The notes under the pieces: model-generated | The model's input: only the letters and a program-made list of their open reading frames with translations | The model's database searches: none | What the model was told of the DNA's origin: nothing | Shown: positions 1 through 8,331 of the stretch, piece by piece | Layout of the letters: every line of letters begins with the position of its first letter | How positions within the stretch are numbered: the first letter of the stretch is position 1 | Made by a program: the position numbers and the translations under genes | Source of the DNA: Hyphomonas sp. | GTDB taxonomy: Bacteria > Pseudomonadota > Alphaproteobacteria > Caulobacterales > Hyphomonadaceae | Assembly: GCF_022844445.1 (NCBI RefSeq) | Contig: NZ_JALHLS010000018.1 | Coordinates: 1 to 55,810, forward strand | Reading direction: 5' to 3' | DNA: 55,810 bases

Positions 1-106
1 TGTCGAGCTGATCAACCCGATCGCCATGGACAAGGGCCTGCGCTTCGCCATCCGCGAAGGCGGCCGCACCGTCGGCGCCGGCGTCGTGTCGGAAATCAAA
101 AAATAA
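1..106 (+). CDS. tuf: Elongation factor Tu, C-terminal end (5' truncated)
   Basis: The reading frame is open from base 2 to a TAA at 104-106 and gives the last 34 residues of EF-Tu, the GTPase that delivers aminoacyl-tRNA to the ribosome. The end of domain III is nearly invariant in bacteria ([18 protein letters not shown] is visible). The rest lies outside the window. It is followed by a strong terminator and not by rpsJ or by trnW-secE, the usual neighbours of alphaproteobacterial tuf copies; secE-nusG lies about 53 kb downstream. Confidence 0.95.
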   Translation, partial: VELINPIAMDKGLRFAIREGGRTVGAGVVSEIKK

Positions 107-128
107 GCTGGAAACAGCTGAACCAAAC

Positions 129-160
129 AAAGGCCGCTTCCGAAAGGAGGCGGCCTTTTG
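129..160 (+). terminator. Rho-independent terminator of tuf
   Basis: A long stem (129-141 paired with 146-158, with one weak pair) is capped by a GAAA tetraloop and ends in TTTT. It begins 23 bases after the tuf stop codon. The next gene is on the opposite strand and ends about 165 bases further on. The stretch 161-324 holds nothing else I can identify. Confidence 0.85.
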
Positions 161-324
161 CGTGGGGGCGTATGCAAAACTTGCCGCCCCGGCCGCCTAT
201 TCCATCCCCAGCCGCAACAAGCCTCTTAAAGATTATGCAGGGAAGCTTACGCCACACCGACCAAGCTTGAATCAGATAACAGGCGACCGGCCGGGCGCCT
301 CCGCGTCCGGCCAAAGGTGCCGCG

Positions 325-1491
325 TCAAACTTCGCGCGCCCAGTCCCGAAGGTCGGCCACGAAAACATCGGGCACTTCCATCGCCGCGAAATGCCCGCCC
401 TGTGAGAGCTCCGTCCAGCGTGTGATGTTGTAGGCCCGCTTCGCCCAGCTCTGCGGGGGCGCGAGGATGTATTCCTCGCCCGGATAGCTTGCAAACGCCG
501 TCGGTGTTTCGCAGCGCTCGCCGTCGGGCAACGCATTGCCGCCCTCCTGGAACAGCGCGTTGTAGTACCAGACGCTTGTCGCGATCGCGTCATTGACGAG
601 ATAGATCATTACGTTCGTCAGGAGCTGGTCGCGCGTATAGACCTCCAGCAGGCTACGCGTCCTCAGGTCGCTCCAGCCGTTAAACTTTTCGAGAATCCAC
701 GCCGCCGTGCCCATCGGCGAGTCCATAAGCGCCATCGCCAGCGTCTGCGGCTTGGTCGCCTGTTGCATCAGGTAAGCGCCTTCCATCTGCATCATCATCT
801 GCGAACGTTGCAGCCAAGCGGTTTCCTCCGGGCTCTGAGGAATGGCCGGCGTCGGCCGCATCGCCATCATGTTGAGGTGAATGCCCCGGCAGCCGCCCTT
901 GCCGTCCACTGTGCCATGGTTTTTGCCGAGCCAGGATGTCACCATCGAGCCCCAGTCGCCGCCCTGCGCGAGATAGGCCGGATAACCGAGCACCTCCCGC
1001 ATCAGCTTGTCCCATAGCTGCGCCGTCGCCCGCTGGCCCAGCGGCGAGACAGGCTTTCCGGAGAAGCCGTAGCCAGGCAGGGACGGTATCACGAGATCGA
1101 ACGCATCCTCCGCTTTTCCTCCGTGCTCGGACGGAAAGGCGAGCGGCCCGATGGCCTGCCAGAATTCATACACGCTGCCCGGCCAGCCATGCGTGATCAG
1201 CAGCGGGCGCTTGCCCCTGGCTTCGCCAACAACGTGCACGAAATGGATCAGTTGATTGTCCACCTCCGCGGTGAACTGCGGCCAGCGGTTCAACTCCGCC
1301 TCGGCCTTGCGCCAGTCATAGCTGTCCAGCCAGTAGCGCTGAATGTCCTGCATCACCGGCGTCGACATGCCATAGGCAAAGCCCTGCTCGTTGGCCGGGG
1401 CGGGGAACCATCGGTACGCCTCCACCCGAGCACGGATGGCAGCGAGCTTTTCGTCGGGTATGTGAATTGTGAATGGTTTCGGCGCGGTCAT
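325..1491 (-). CDS. Epoxide hydrolase, microsomal (EHN) type, alpha/beta hydrolase
   Basis: The 388-residue protein has the N-terminal epoxide-hydrolase domain (about residues 4-110) followed by an alpha/beta-hydrolase core. The oxyanion motif HGWPG is at 101-105, the nucleophile motif GGDWGS places Asp179, and GGHF near residue 365 supplies the catalytic His. Enzymes of this family open epoxides to diols through an ester intermediate; the substrate cannot be read from sequence. The ATG at 1489-1491 gives the full N-terminal domain. The gene is monocistronic, between tuf and erpA. A cytoplasmic enzyme is expected because no signal peptide is seen. Confidence 0.88.
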   Translation of the reverse strand: MTAPKPFTIHIPDEKLAAIRARVEAYRWFPAPANEQGFAYGMSTPVMQDIQRYWLDSYDWRKAEAELNRWPQFTAEVDNQLIHFVHVVGEARGKRPLLITHGWPGSVYEFWQAIGPLAFPSEHGGKAEDAFDLVIPSLPGYGFSGKPVSPLGQRATAQLWDKLMREVLGYPAYLAQGGDWGSMVTSWLGKNHGTVDGKGGCRGIHLNMMAMRPTPAIPQSPEETAWLQRSQMMMQMEGAYLMQQATKPQTLAMALMDSPMGTAAWILEKFNGWSDLRTRSLLEVYTRDQLLTNVMIYLVNDAIATSVWYYNALFQEGGNALPDGERCETPTAFASYPGEEYILAPPQSWAKRAYNITRWTELSQGGHFAAMEVPDVFVADLRDWAREV

Positions 1492-1556
1492 GGCGGTTCC
1501 CTATTTTAAGGAACCCTACCTGACCCTGCGCGCCCGGGGGAGGTGGTGCCCTTGCG

Positions 1557-1898
1557 TCAGACCGAAAAACTGGTCCCGCAACCGCACCCCGAAGTCGCGT
1601 TCGGGTTCTTGATCTTGAAGGCCGCGCCGATCAGCTCGTTGGCGAAGTCGATTTCAGAGCCCTTCAGGAATTCGAGGCTCATCTCGTCAATCAGCACCCG
1701 CGCGCCGTCGCGCTCGACCACCAGGTCGTCTGCATTCGCCGACGGGGCGAAGTCGAACTTGTAGGAAAAGCCCGAACAGCCACCCCCTTCGACAGACACA
1801 CGCAGGAAGGCCGCGCCGTCCTGTTTGGCGAGAATCGCATTAATCCGCTTCGCAGCCGAGGCTGTAAGGGTCACATCCGGTGTAGAAACGTCGGTCAT
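1557..1898 (-). CDS. erpA: Iron-sulfur cluster insertion protein, A-type carrier (ErpA/HesB family)
   Basis: The 113-residue protein is a typical A-type Fe-S carrier that passes clusters to apo-enzymes. The three cluster-binding cysteines are Cys41 in GGGCSGF and Cys105 and Cys107 in the C-terminal GCGCG. The frame stays open upstream as far as 2123, but the ATG at 1896-1898 is chosen because the family starts just before the first beta strand; the extra upstream codons lie inside dgt on the other strand. It is divergent from dgt with only 28 bases between starts, an arrangement common in alphaproteobacteria. IscA and ErpA are hard to separate by sequence alone. Confidence 0.9.
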   Translation of the reverse strand: MTDVSTPDVTLTASAAKRINAILAKQDGAAFLRVSVEGGGCSGFSYKFDFAPSANADDLVVERDGARVLIDEMSLEFLKGSEIDFANELIGAAFKIKNPNATSGCGCGTSFSV

Positions 1899-1926
1899 GG
1901 GCAATAACATAAGGACGAAAACGGCC

Positions 1927-3099
1927 ATGGAAAAGAGAGCCCCGTTCGCAACCCGCTTCGAGGAGACCCGCGGGCGCTTCGTCGAAGAGGCGCCTTCTGC
2001 GACCCGCACGCCGTTCCAGCGGGACCGGGACCGCATCATCCACGCCACTGCTTTTCGCCGCCTGAAGCAGAAAACCCAGGTTTTCGTGGCGCATGAGGGC
2101 GACCATTTCCGCACAAGGCTCACTCACTCACTGGAAGTCGCCCAGATTGCCCGCACGATTGCCCGCACGCTTGGCTTGGATGAAGACCTCGCTGAAACGC
2201 TCGCCCTCTGCCACGATCTTGGCCATCCCCCCTTCGGCCATGCCGGGGAGGACCAGCTGGATGCCTGCATGCAGCCGTATGACGGGTTTGACCACAACGC
2301 CCAGTCCCTGCGTATCGTTACGCGGCTGGAGCGGCGTTATCCGCAGTTCGACGGGCTGAACCTCAGCTGGGAAACGCTGGAAGGCCTCGTCAAGCACAAC
2401 GGCCCGTTGCTAGGGCCCGATACGATGGTCAAGGACCTGCCAGCCGCCTTCCGGGACTATCCCCACCTCGAAGCCCTGGAGATCGACCAGTTCGCCGGGC
2501 CCGAGGCCCAGGTTGCCGCGCTGTCGGACGATATCGCCTACAACAATCACGACATCGACGACGGCATTGCCGCGGGCCTTTTCACGATCGAAGACCTGAT
2601 GCAGCTGCCCGTGGTGGGTGACGTGTTCCGGGGCGTGAGGGTTGAATATCCTGCCATCGACGACCGGATGGTGACCTATGAGGCGGTCCGTCGCCTGATC
2701 GGCCTCTGGATCAACGATCTCGTCAACGAGACCCGCGCCCGGGTGAAACTGCACAGGCCGAAATCAGCGGCCGACGTCCGGGCAATGGACGGGCCGCTGA
2801 TCGCCTTCTCCGAGGGGCTGGAGGCGCCCCAGCGGGCCCTGCGCACCTTCCTTTATGCGCGCATGTACAAGCATTACCGGGTCAACCGGATGCGCTCGAA
2901 GGCGAAGCGGGTGCTCGCTGACCTGTTCGATGTTTTCCTCGAGGAGCCCCAGACCCTGCCGCCGCCCTGGAACGGGGTGGCCCAGCCGGCGGAAAAGCCT
3001 CTGCGGGCCCGGATCGTCTGCGACTATATCGCCGGAATGACTGACACTTTTGCCCTCGAGGAACACCGCCGGCTGTTCGATTCCCGCACGCTCACTTGA
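1927..3099 (+). CDS. dgt: Deoxyguanosinetriphosphate triphosphohydrolase-like protein
   Basis: The 390-residue HD-domain protein belongs to the dGTPase family, which removes triphosphate from dNTPs and helps control the nucleotide pool. The metal-binding residues are visible as His67 in RLTHSLEVAQ and His96-Asp97 in CHDLGHPPFGHAGE. The ATG at 1927 gives the usual N-terminus, with AAGGA at about 1910-1914 upstream. The argS gene that commonly follows dgt in alphaproteobacteria is missing: the next gene is the SPOR protein, 103 bases on. Confidence 0.93.
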   Translation: MEKRAPFATRFEETRGRFVEEAPSATRTPFQRDRDRIIHATAFRRLKQKTQVFVAHEGDHFRTRLTHSLEVAQIARTIARTLGLDEDLAETLALCHDLGHPPFGHAGEDQLDACMQPYDGFDHNAQSLRIVTRLERRYPQFDGLNLSWETLEGLVKHNGPLLGPDTMVKDLPAAFRDYPHLEALEIDQFAGPEAQVAALSDDIAYNNHDIDDGIAAGLFTIEDLMQLPVVGDVFRGVRVEYPAIDDRMVTYEAVRRLIGLWINDLVNETRARVKLHRPKSAADVRAMDGPLIAFSEGLEAPQRALRTFLYARMYKHYRVNRMRSKAKRVLADLFDVFLEEPQTLPPPWNGVAQPAEKPLRARIVCDYIAGMTDTFALEEHRRLFDSRTLT

Positions 3100-3202
3100 G
3101 CCCCGGATCCCCGGTAAGGACGGGCAGAGGCGCCTGTCTTCAACGCTCGTTAAGGAAACGGGCCTACCTGTTAACTCCAAGAATCTGTTCAGGGAGCGAG
3201 CA

Positions 3203-4018
3203 ATGGGCCGGAACAGCTCACAAGGGGAAGAATACGCCCCTTTTGACGATGATTATCGCGGCTTTGACGTGCGCGAGGAAGAAACCGCGCGCGGTCCGCT
3301 GATCCTTGCGCTCGCCATCGGCGTGCTGCTGATCTTCGGCGCGGTCGTCTGGAACACCTACCGGCAGGGTATCCGGCCTGAGGGCGAAGGCCTGCCCAGC
3401 GTTCTGGCCGAGGACGGGCCCATCAAGACGGCCCCCGCAGATGCGGGCGGCGCGACCGTCGCCAATACCGAAATCCGCTTCTTCGACGAGATGGACGCCT
3501 CCAGCCGCGACCAGACCACCGAGCTGCCGAAGCCCGTTATGGAGCTGGCCGGGGCAGGCGCCGTCAGCGACGGCGAGCCGACCAACCTGTTGCGCGGCCC
3601 GGTCGAGCCTGTGACCGAGCTTGACGGAACCATTGCGCCCCCGCCGCCGCCCTCGGGCGCGCCGCGCGAGGCAGCGCAGCCGACGGACACGGTTGCCGTC
3701 GCCGCTGAGCCCGTCGCCGTGCCGGAAGGCCCCCAGGGGCCGAAAGTGCGCTTCGCGTTCGCCAGTGGCGGCGAGTATCTGGTGCAGATTGCCGCGCTGC
3801 GCTCCGAGGAAGCTGCCGAGACCGCCTGGAAGCGGGTGACCGCTTCGGCGCCGGAACTTTACTACGGCGCCACGAAAATCATCCAGCGGGCCGACCTCGG
3901 CTCGGAGGGTGTATTTTACCGGTTGCGCGTCGGGGCCTTTGCCGACAGATCGGAGGCTTCGGCCTTCTGCGACGCGATCAAGGATGCCGGTGCCAACTGC
4001 ATCGTGGTGAATGGATAG
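3203..4018 (+). CDS. SPOR-domain membrane protein
   Basis: The 271-residue protein has a short acidic cytoplasmic N-terminus, one membrane segment at about residues 33-53 (LILALAIGVLLIFGAVVW), a proline/alanine-rich periplasmic linker, and a C-terminal SPOR domain (about 185-271, starting near FASGGEYLVQIAAL). SPOR domains bind denuded glycan strands of septal peptidoglycan, so a role at the division site is likely. The stop TAG at 4016-4018 shares its G with the GTG start of nagZ, so the two are translationally coupled. The start was placed at 3203, after the sequence AGGGAG. Confidence 0.85.
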   Translation: MGRNSSQGEEYAPFDDDYRGFDVREEETARGPLILALAIGVLLIFGAVVWNTYRQGIRPEGEGLPSVLAEDGPIKTAPADAGGATVANTEIRFFDEMDASSRDQTTELPKPVMELAGAGAVSDGEPTNLLRGPVEPVTELDGTIAPPPPPSGAPREAAQPTDTVAVAAEPVAVPEGPQGPKVRFAFASGGEYLVQIAALRSEEAAETAWKRVTASAPELYYGATKIIQRADLGSEGVFYRLRVGAFADRSEASAFCDAIKDAGANCIVVNG

Positions 4019-5055
4019 TGGTCAAAGCCTGCATTCTCAGCATATCCGGGCCGGAGCTGACTCCGGCTGAGGCGGCCCTTTTCCGGGCCGAAAATCCGTG
4101 GGGCGTGATCCTGATGGGTCGTTCCTGCGTGAGCCGGATGCAGGTGCGCAAGCTGGTGGCTGATATCTGGACCGCCACGGGCCGCGAGACGCTGATCTTC
4201 ATCGATCAGGAAGGTGGCCGGGTTGCTCGTCTCAAGGCGCCGGAATGGCCTTTGTTCCCACGCGGGGCCGACTATGCGGCCATCTATGCCCGCGATCCCG
4301 AACTCGGCCGCGAGGCCACCTGGCTTGGCCACAGGCTGATCGCGGCTGAACTCGCGAGCCTCTCGATCCACGCCGATTGCGCGCCGGTTGTCGACCTGTC
4401 AGTTCCCGGCGCCCATGACATCATTGGAGACCGCGCCTTCGGCACCGATCCCGCCGCAATTGCAGACCTCGCCGCAGCCGCCCTGGCCGGCCTTGCTGCA
4501 GGCGGTGTGGCCGGCGTTATCAAACACATTCCCGGCCATGGCCGCGCCTTTGCCGACAGCCATTACGAACTGCCTCGAGTTACCGCTGGCAACAACGAAC
4601 TCGCGAAGGACTTCGACGCCTTTACCCGCGTCGCGCATGCGCCGATGGCCATGACAGCGCACATTTCCTATGACGCCTACGATCCCGGCAGGGCGGCCAC
4701 CGTCTCCCGCATCATGATTCAGGACGTCATCCGGGGCCGAATCGGGTTTGATGGCCTCCTGATGACGGATGATCTGGGCATGAAGGCCTTGGGGGGCACA
4801 CTCACGCAGCGCGCCGATGCCTCGATCGCGGCCGGTTGCGACGTACTGCTGCATTGCTCGGGCTTCCTCAAAGACCCCGCCGAAATCCTCGCCGAGATGA
4901 CCGAAGTGGCGCAGGCCGCGCCACACCTCGATGGCAAGGCTGAAGACCGCGCCGATGCTGCTGATGCGATCGCGCGCCGGTATGAACCGTTCGAGGCCGC
5001 GAAAGGCTGGCGCCGGTTTCACGAACTCTTCCCGCAAGCGGGGACGATGGCGTGA
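4018..5055 (+). CDS. nagZ: Beta-N-acetylhexosaminidase (glycoside hydrolase family 3)
   Basis: The 345-residue protein is NagZ, which removes N-acetylglucosamine from anhydromuropeptides during cell-wall recycling. The family motif KHIPGHG is followed by a DSH triad, which holds the mobile catalytic His, and MTDDLGMKAL holds the catalytic Asp. The start is GTG and overlaps the SPOR gene by one base; the end overlaps scpA by four bases (GTGA). No signal peptide is seen, as expected for cytosolic NagZ. Its place between a SPOR protein and scpA is standard for alphaproteobacteria. Confidence 0.93.
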   Translation: MVKACILSISGPELTPAEAALFRAENPWGVILMGRSCVSRMQVRKLVADIWTATGRETLIFIDQEGGRVARLKAPEWPLFPRGADYAAIYARDPELGREATWLGHRLIAAELASLSIHADCAPVVDLSVPGAHDIIGDRAFGTDPAAIADLAAAALAGLAAGGVAGVIKHIPGHGRAFADSHYELPRVTAGNNELAKDFDAFTRVAHAPMAMTAHISYDAYDPGRAATVSRIMIQDVIRGRIGFDGLLMTDDLGMKALGGTLTQRADASIAAGCDVLLHCSGFLKDPAEILAEMTEVAQAAPHLDGKAEDRADAADAIARRYEPFEAAKGWRRFHELFPQAGTMA

Positions 5056-5882
5056 GCGGCGAGACGATCTCGATCGATGCCCTTTCGGCAGATGTCGCTG
5101 AAGCGGATGGCGTGAACCTCTTCTCGGTGGACGTGCCCGGCTATGAAGGCCCGCTCCACCTTTTGCTCGAACTCGCTCGCCGCCAAAAGGTGAACCTCTT
5201 ACAGATTTCCATGTTGCAGCTCGCCGAGCAGTACATGGGCTTTATCGAGGATGCGCGCGCCAAGCGGATTGATCTGGCGGCGGACTATCTGCTGATGGCC
5301 TCATGGCTCGCCTTCATGAAGTCGCGCCTGCTGCTGCCGAAACCCGAAGCGTTGAACGAGGATGAGCCGAGCGGCGAGGAAATGGCCGCGCGGCTTGCCT
5401 TTCGCCTGAAGCGCCTCGACGCAATGCGTGCAGCAGTGCGCGAACTGGAAGCCGGGCCAGTGCTGAACAACGTCGTGTTCCTGCGCGGCGCGCCGGTGCA
5501 GCCGAAGGTCGTCAAGCTCACCGAGTATACCGCCACACTGTATGATCTCACCTCCGCCTTCGGTTTCATCCGTGATCGGAAGGAAAAGGAACGCCCGCAC
5601 CGTATCGAGAAGCAGCCCGTCATGGCGCTGGAACAGGCGCGCCACACGTTGCGCGGTCTGCGCAAGCAGCTCGAGAATTGGTCAAGCCTCGACGATATCC
5701 GCACAGCTCTGTGCGAAAATACGCCAGAACTGCCGGGGCGCTCCGTTACGGCGAGCGTCTTCTCCGCCGCCCTTGAACTGACCCGCGATGGCGAGGTCGA
5801 CATGCGCCAGGATGCGCACTTCGCCCCCATCTATCTTCGCAACGCGGTGCCCGCCGGGGAGGCCGCCGATGCAACCGTCTGA
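5052..5882 (+). CDS. scpA: Segregation and condensation protein A
   Basis: The 276-residue kleisin subunit ScpA bridges the SMC heads and works with ScpB in chromosome condensation and segregation. The conserved N-terminal GYEGPLHLLLELARRQKV and the helix LAADYLLMASWLAFMKSRLL are clear. It starts with GTG inside the nagZ stop (GTGA overlap) and ends 14 bases inside scpB, so NagZ, ScpA and ScpB are made from one coupled message. Confidence 0.95.
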   Translation: MSGETISIDALSADVAEADGVNLFSVDVPGYEGPLHLLLELARRQKVNLLQISMLQLAEQYMGFIEDARAKRIDLAADYLLMASWLAFMKSRLLLPKPEALNEDEPSGEEMAARLAFRLKRLDAMRAAVRELEAGPVLNNVVFLRGAPVQPKVVKLTEYTATLYDLTSAFGFIRDRKEKERPHRIEKQPVMALEQARHTLRGLRKQLENWSSLDDIRTALCENTPELPGRSVTASVFSAALELTRDGEVDMRQDAHFAPIYLRNAVPAGEAADATV

Positions 5883-6870
5883 GATAGTGAAGATGACCCA
5901 TGACATGGCCGATGAGCGGCGCACTGCAATGAGCCAGCTTTCGGACGCGCAGGCCCGTGCCGAGGCCGACCTGCTGGGCGGGCGCGATGCGCAGCTGGCC
6001 GAAGGCGTGCGCCGGGCGGAAGCCGTTCTGTTTGCCGCCGGCGAACCTCTGTCTGCGGAGCAGATCGCCGAAATACTGCCGCACGGCATCGAGGCGGGCG
6101 AAGTTTTGATGGCGCTGCGCGCGGTCTATTCCAAGCGCGGCGTGAACCTCGTGGAAGTTGCCGGAAAGTGGCGGTTCCAGACGGCGCAAGACCTGTCCTA
6201 CCTCTTCGTCGAAGAGCGCCAGGTACAGAAGAAGCTTGGCCAGGCTGCGTTGGAGACGATGGCGATTATCGCCTATGGCCAGCCGGTGACGCGCGCGGAA
6301 ATCGAAGCCGTGCGCGGCGTAGCGGTGGCAAAGTCGGTGATCGATACGCTGCTGGAAACCGGCTGGGTGCGCGTGCGCGGGCGCCGCAAGACGCCCGGCC
6401 TCCCGATTACCTATGGCACCACCGACAAGTTCCTCGAGCATTTCGGTATCGAAAGCCTCGACACGCTGCCCGGCAAGGCGGACCTTGAAGCCGAGGGGCT
6501 GCTGACGGACGTGATCCCGTCCGGCTTCCAGATGCCGGATGAAGAGGCGCTGTCAGAAGAAGACATGCTGATCGGCGACCTCGGCAATATCGAGGATGTC
6601 GAAGCTTTCGTCACCGACTTCATGGGAGATGAGGCTGTTGCTCCGCCGTCGGAGGAAGCCGCCGCCCCGGTGGCCGAAGCCACAGATTCGCAAGACAACG
6701 AAGCCGGGTCGGAGGGCGGCCTCAGCGTTTTCGCCTATACCCGCGCGCCCAGGCCGGAAGAAGACCCCGAAGCTTTCGACCGGGAAGCTATCCAGGCCGC
6801 TGTGCGCAAACTGCGCGGCGAGACGCGCATGCCGCAGCAGCCAATGCATACCTGGCGGGAAGACGAGTAG
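5869..6870 (+). CDS. scpB: Segregation and condensation protein B
   Basis: The 333-residue ScpB has two winged-helix domains; EAVLFAAGEPLSAEQIAEIL and ETMAIIAYGQPVTRAEIE are family hallmarks. The frame is open from 5788, but the ATG at 5869 is preferred because GGGGAGG lies six bases upstream; an ATG at 5893 is an alternative. The C-terminal 120 or so residues are an acidic tail (EEDMLIGDLGNIEDVEAF onward) longer than in the Firmicutes protein. tatA, which often follows in this class, is absent; a convergent gene ends 75 bases downstream. Confidence 0.94.
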   Translation: MQPSEIVKMTHDMADERRTAMSQLSDAQARAEADLLGGRDAQLAEGVRRAEAVLFAAGEPLSAEQIAEILPHGIEAGEVLMALRAVYSKRGVNLVEVAGKWRFQTAQDLSYLFVEERQVQKKLGQAALETMAIIAYGQPVTRAEIEAVRGVAVAKSVIDTLLETGWVRVRGRRKTPGLPITYGTTDKFLEHFGIESLDTLPGKADLEAEGLLTDVIPSGFQMPDEEALSEEDMLIGDLGNIEDVEAFVTDFMGDEAVAPPSEEAAAPVAEATDSQDNEAGSEGGLSVFAYTRAPRPEEDPEAFDREAIQAAVRKLRGETRMPQQPMHTWREDE

Positions 6871-6945
6871 TCATCAGTTTGGAGTCTGGTGCGCATGACT
6901 TTTGACGCCCGCGGCCATCGAGAGTGATGCTGCGGCGGTGCAAGA

Positions 6946-7554
6946 TCAAAGTCCAGGCGGTACGAACCTGAACCGCCGCGGCATGTCATAATCAGCGTAC
7001 AGCTCATCTTCCCGTGTGCCGCCGCCGATATTGTGGATGTACATCGCGCGGCCGGTGAAGGCGTCATGGCCGGAGAAGATGGCGATATGGGGCAGGCGGC
7101 CGCCGAGTCGCATCGTGACGAGATCGCCGGGTTGCCAGTCGTCGCGCTCGCCGGGGGCGTCGCGTTCTAGGTTCTGGCGCTGGAAGAAGCGCTCAAGGTT
7201 GGGCACGCGGCGATGGTCGATGTTGCGGTCGGCGCGCGTCAGACCCCAGGTTTTCGGATAGCTTGCGAAGGAGGCGTTCATGTCGTCGTGGACGAGCACC
7301 TGAAGGTCGACATCGAACGCGTCGCGGTAGGCGCGGATCACGACGTCCGTACACACACCGGTTTCGCGCGGCACGTCGCCGCCCGGATAGGTCAGCGTCA
7401 CATAGGCGGGATCGTAGCCGGTGGTGACGCCGATCTGCTTGCGGGCGGCCCGTACCAGTTTCTTCGTCCAGGTATTCTCCGCTTCGACCAGCGGCAGGGG
7501 CGGCAGCAGCGGCAGCCCGAGGGCGGAGATGAAGAACGACCGGCGTGTCCACAT
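6946..7554 (-). CDS. DUF1287 protein with Tat-type signal peptide
   Basis: The 202-residue protein carries DUF1287, an NlpC/P60-like fold of unknown activity. The conserved Cys is in GVCTDVVIRAYR, the His in PHIAIFSG, and RNIDHRRVPNL is the family signature. The start at 7552-7554 gives MWTRRSFF, a twin-arginine motif followed by a hydrophobic stretch, so folded export to the periplasm is likely. The frame is open upstream into the nitroreductase gene, but that extension would bury the signal peptide. A role in cell-wall cleavage is plausible but not shown. It lies 43 bases downstream of the nitroreductase on the same strand. Confidence 0.8.
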   Translation of the reverse strand: MWTRRSFFISALGLPLLPPLPLVEAENTWTKKLVRAARKQIGVTTGYDPAYVTLTYPGGDVPRETGVCTDVVIRAYRDAFDVDLQVLVHDDMNASFASYPKTWGLTRADRNIDHRRVPNLERFFQRQNLERDAPGERDDWQPGDLVTMRLGGRLPHIAIFSGHDAFTGRAMYIHNIGGGTREDELYADYDMPRRFRFVPPGL

Positions 7555-7597
7555 GGAGCGATAGAAGCGCGCCCTTGCGGCAGGATTTTGTCCGAAA

Positions 7598-8269
7598 TCA
7601 GAAACCCCTGAACTCGGCGATTTCGTCGACCGGCGCGCGCTCCGCATAAAGGTTGTTCGCCTTGTCGGACTTGTCCGGCTTGCCGACGGCGAGGCCGCAC
7701 CAGATCATTTCCGTCGGGCCAAGACCGAAATGGACCTTTAGCGTCGGACGCAGGATGCCCCAGCATTCCTGCATGCAGGTGCCCCAACCGCGCTCCTCGG
7801 CGAGCAGGGCGAGGGTCTGCAGGTACATGCCGGTGTGGCCCCACTGGCCATAGCCCATACGCTCATCGATGACGATGAACACGGCAAGCGGCGCGCCGAA
7901 GAAGCGGAAATTGTTGGCGAACCAGCGCATCCGGCCAGCGCGGTCTTCACGCGGGATTTCGAGTGCCTCATACAGCATCTCGCCGACGCGGCGGCGGCGG
8001 GCTTCATGGGGTTCCCAAAGGTCTTTCGGGTAGATCGGCCGGTCGGTCGGCTCGCCGGCCGGGTTGGTGGCCAGCTTCGCCTGTGCAATTTCGATGACCT
8101 TGTCCTTCTCGGCGCCGGTGACAACGATCACGCGCCAGGGCTGGGTGTTGCCACCGGAGGGGGCGCGCTGGGCGGCGGTCAGCCAGTCCCGGACCTCGCT
8201 GAGCGGCAGCGGATCGGGCAGGAAGCCCCGTGTGGAAATGCGCTGCGCAACGGCCTTGGATACGTCCAT
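7598..8269 (-). CDS. Nitroreductase family FMN oxidoreductase
   Basis: The 223-residue protein has the nitroreductase fold: the N-terminal FMN contact RISTRGF, then APSGGNTQPW, and a C-terminal segment GWGTCMQECWGILRP. Such enzymes reduce nitro compounds, quinones or similar substrates with NAD(P)H; the substrate here is unknown. The ATG at 8267-8269 is chosen because GGGAGG lies upstream on the minus strand, inside the 3' arm of a terminator-like hairpin (separate entry). It follows the P450 gene on the same strand. Confidence 0.88.
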   Translation of the reverse strand: MDVSKAVAQRISTRGFLPDPLPLSEVRDWLTAAQRAPSGGNTQPWRVIVVTGAEKDKVIEIAQAKLATNPAGEPTDRPIYPKDLWEPHEARRRRVGEMLYEALEIPREDRAGRMRWFANNFRFFGAPLAVFIVIDERMGYGQWGHTGMYLQTLALLAEERGWGTCMQECWGILRPTLKVHFGLGPTEMIWCGLAVGKPDKSDKANNLYAERAPVDEIAEFRGF

Positions 8270-8270
8270 G

Positions 8271-8303
8271 AAAAAACCTCCCGACATCTCTGCCGGGAGG
8301 TTT
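8271..8303 (-). terminator. Hairpin that is both terminator and RBS-containing leader
   Basis: Read on the minus strand, AAACCTCCCG (8303-8294) pairs perfectly with CGGGAGGTTT (8283-8274) across a 10-base loop and is followed by six T's (8276-8271). It lies just after the P450 gene. Its 3' arm contains GGGAGG, the ribosome-binding site of the nitroreductase gene, whose ATG begins one base after the T run. Folding would both end P450 transcription and hide this site. The dual role is inferred from position. Confidence 0.7.
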
Positions 8304-8331
8304 AAGCCGGGAGGAAGGCTGTAACCAGTCC

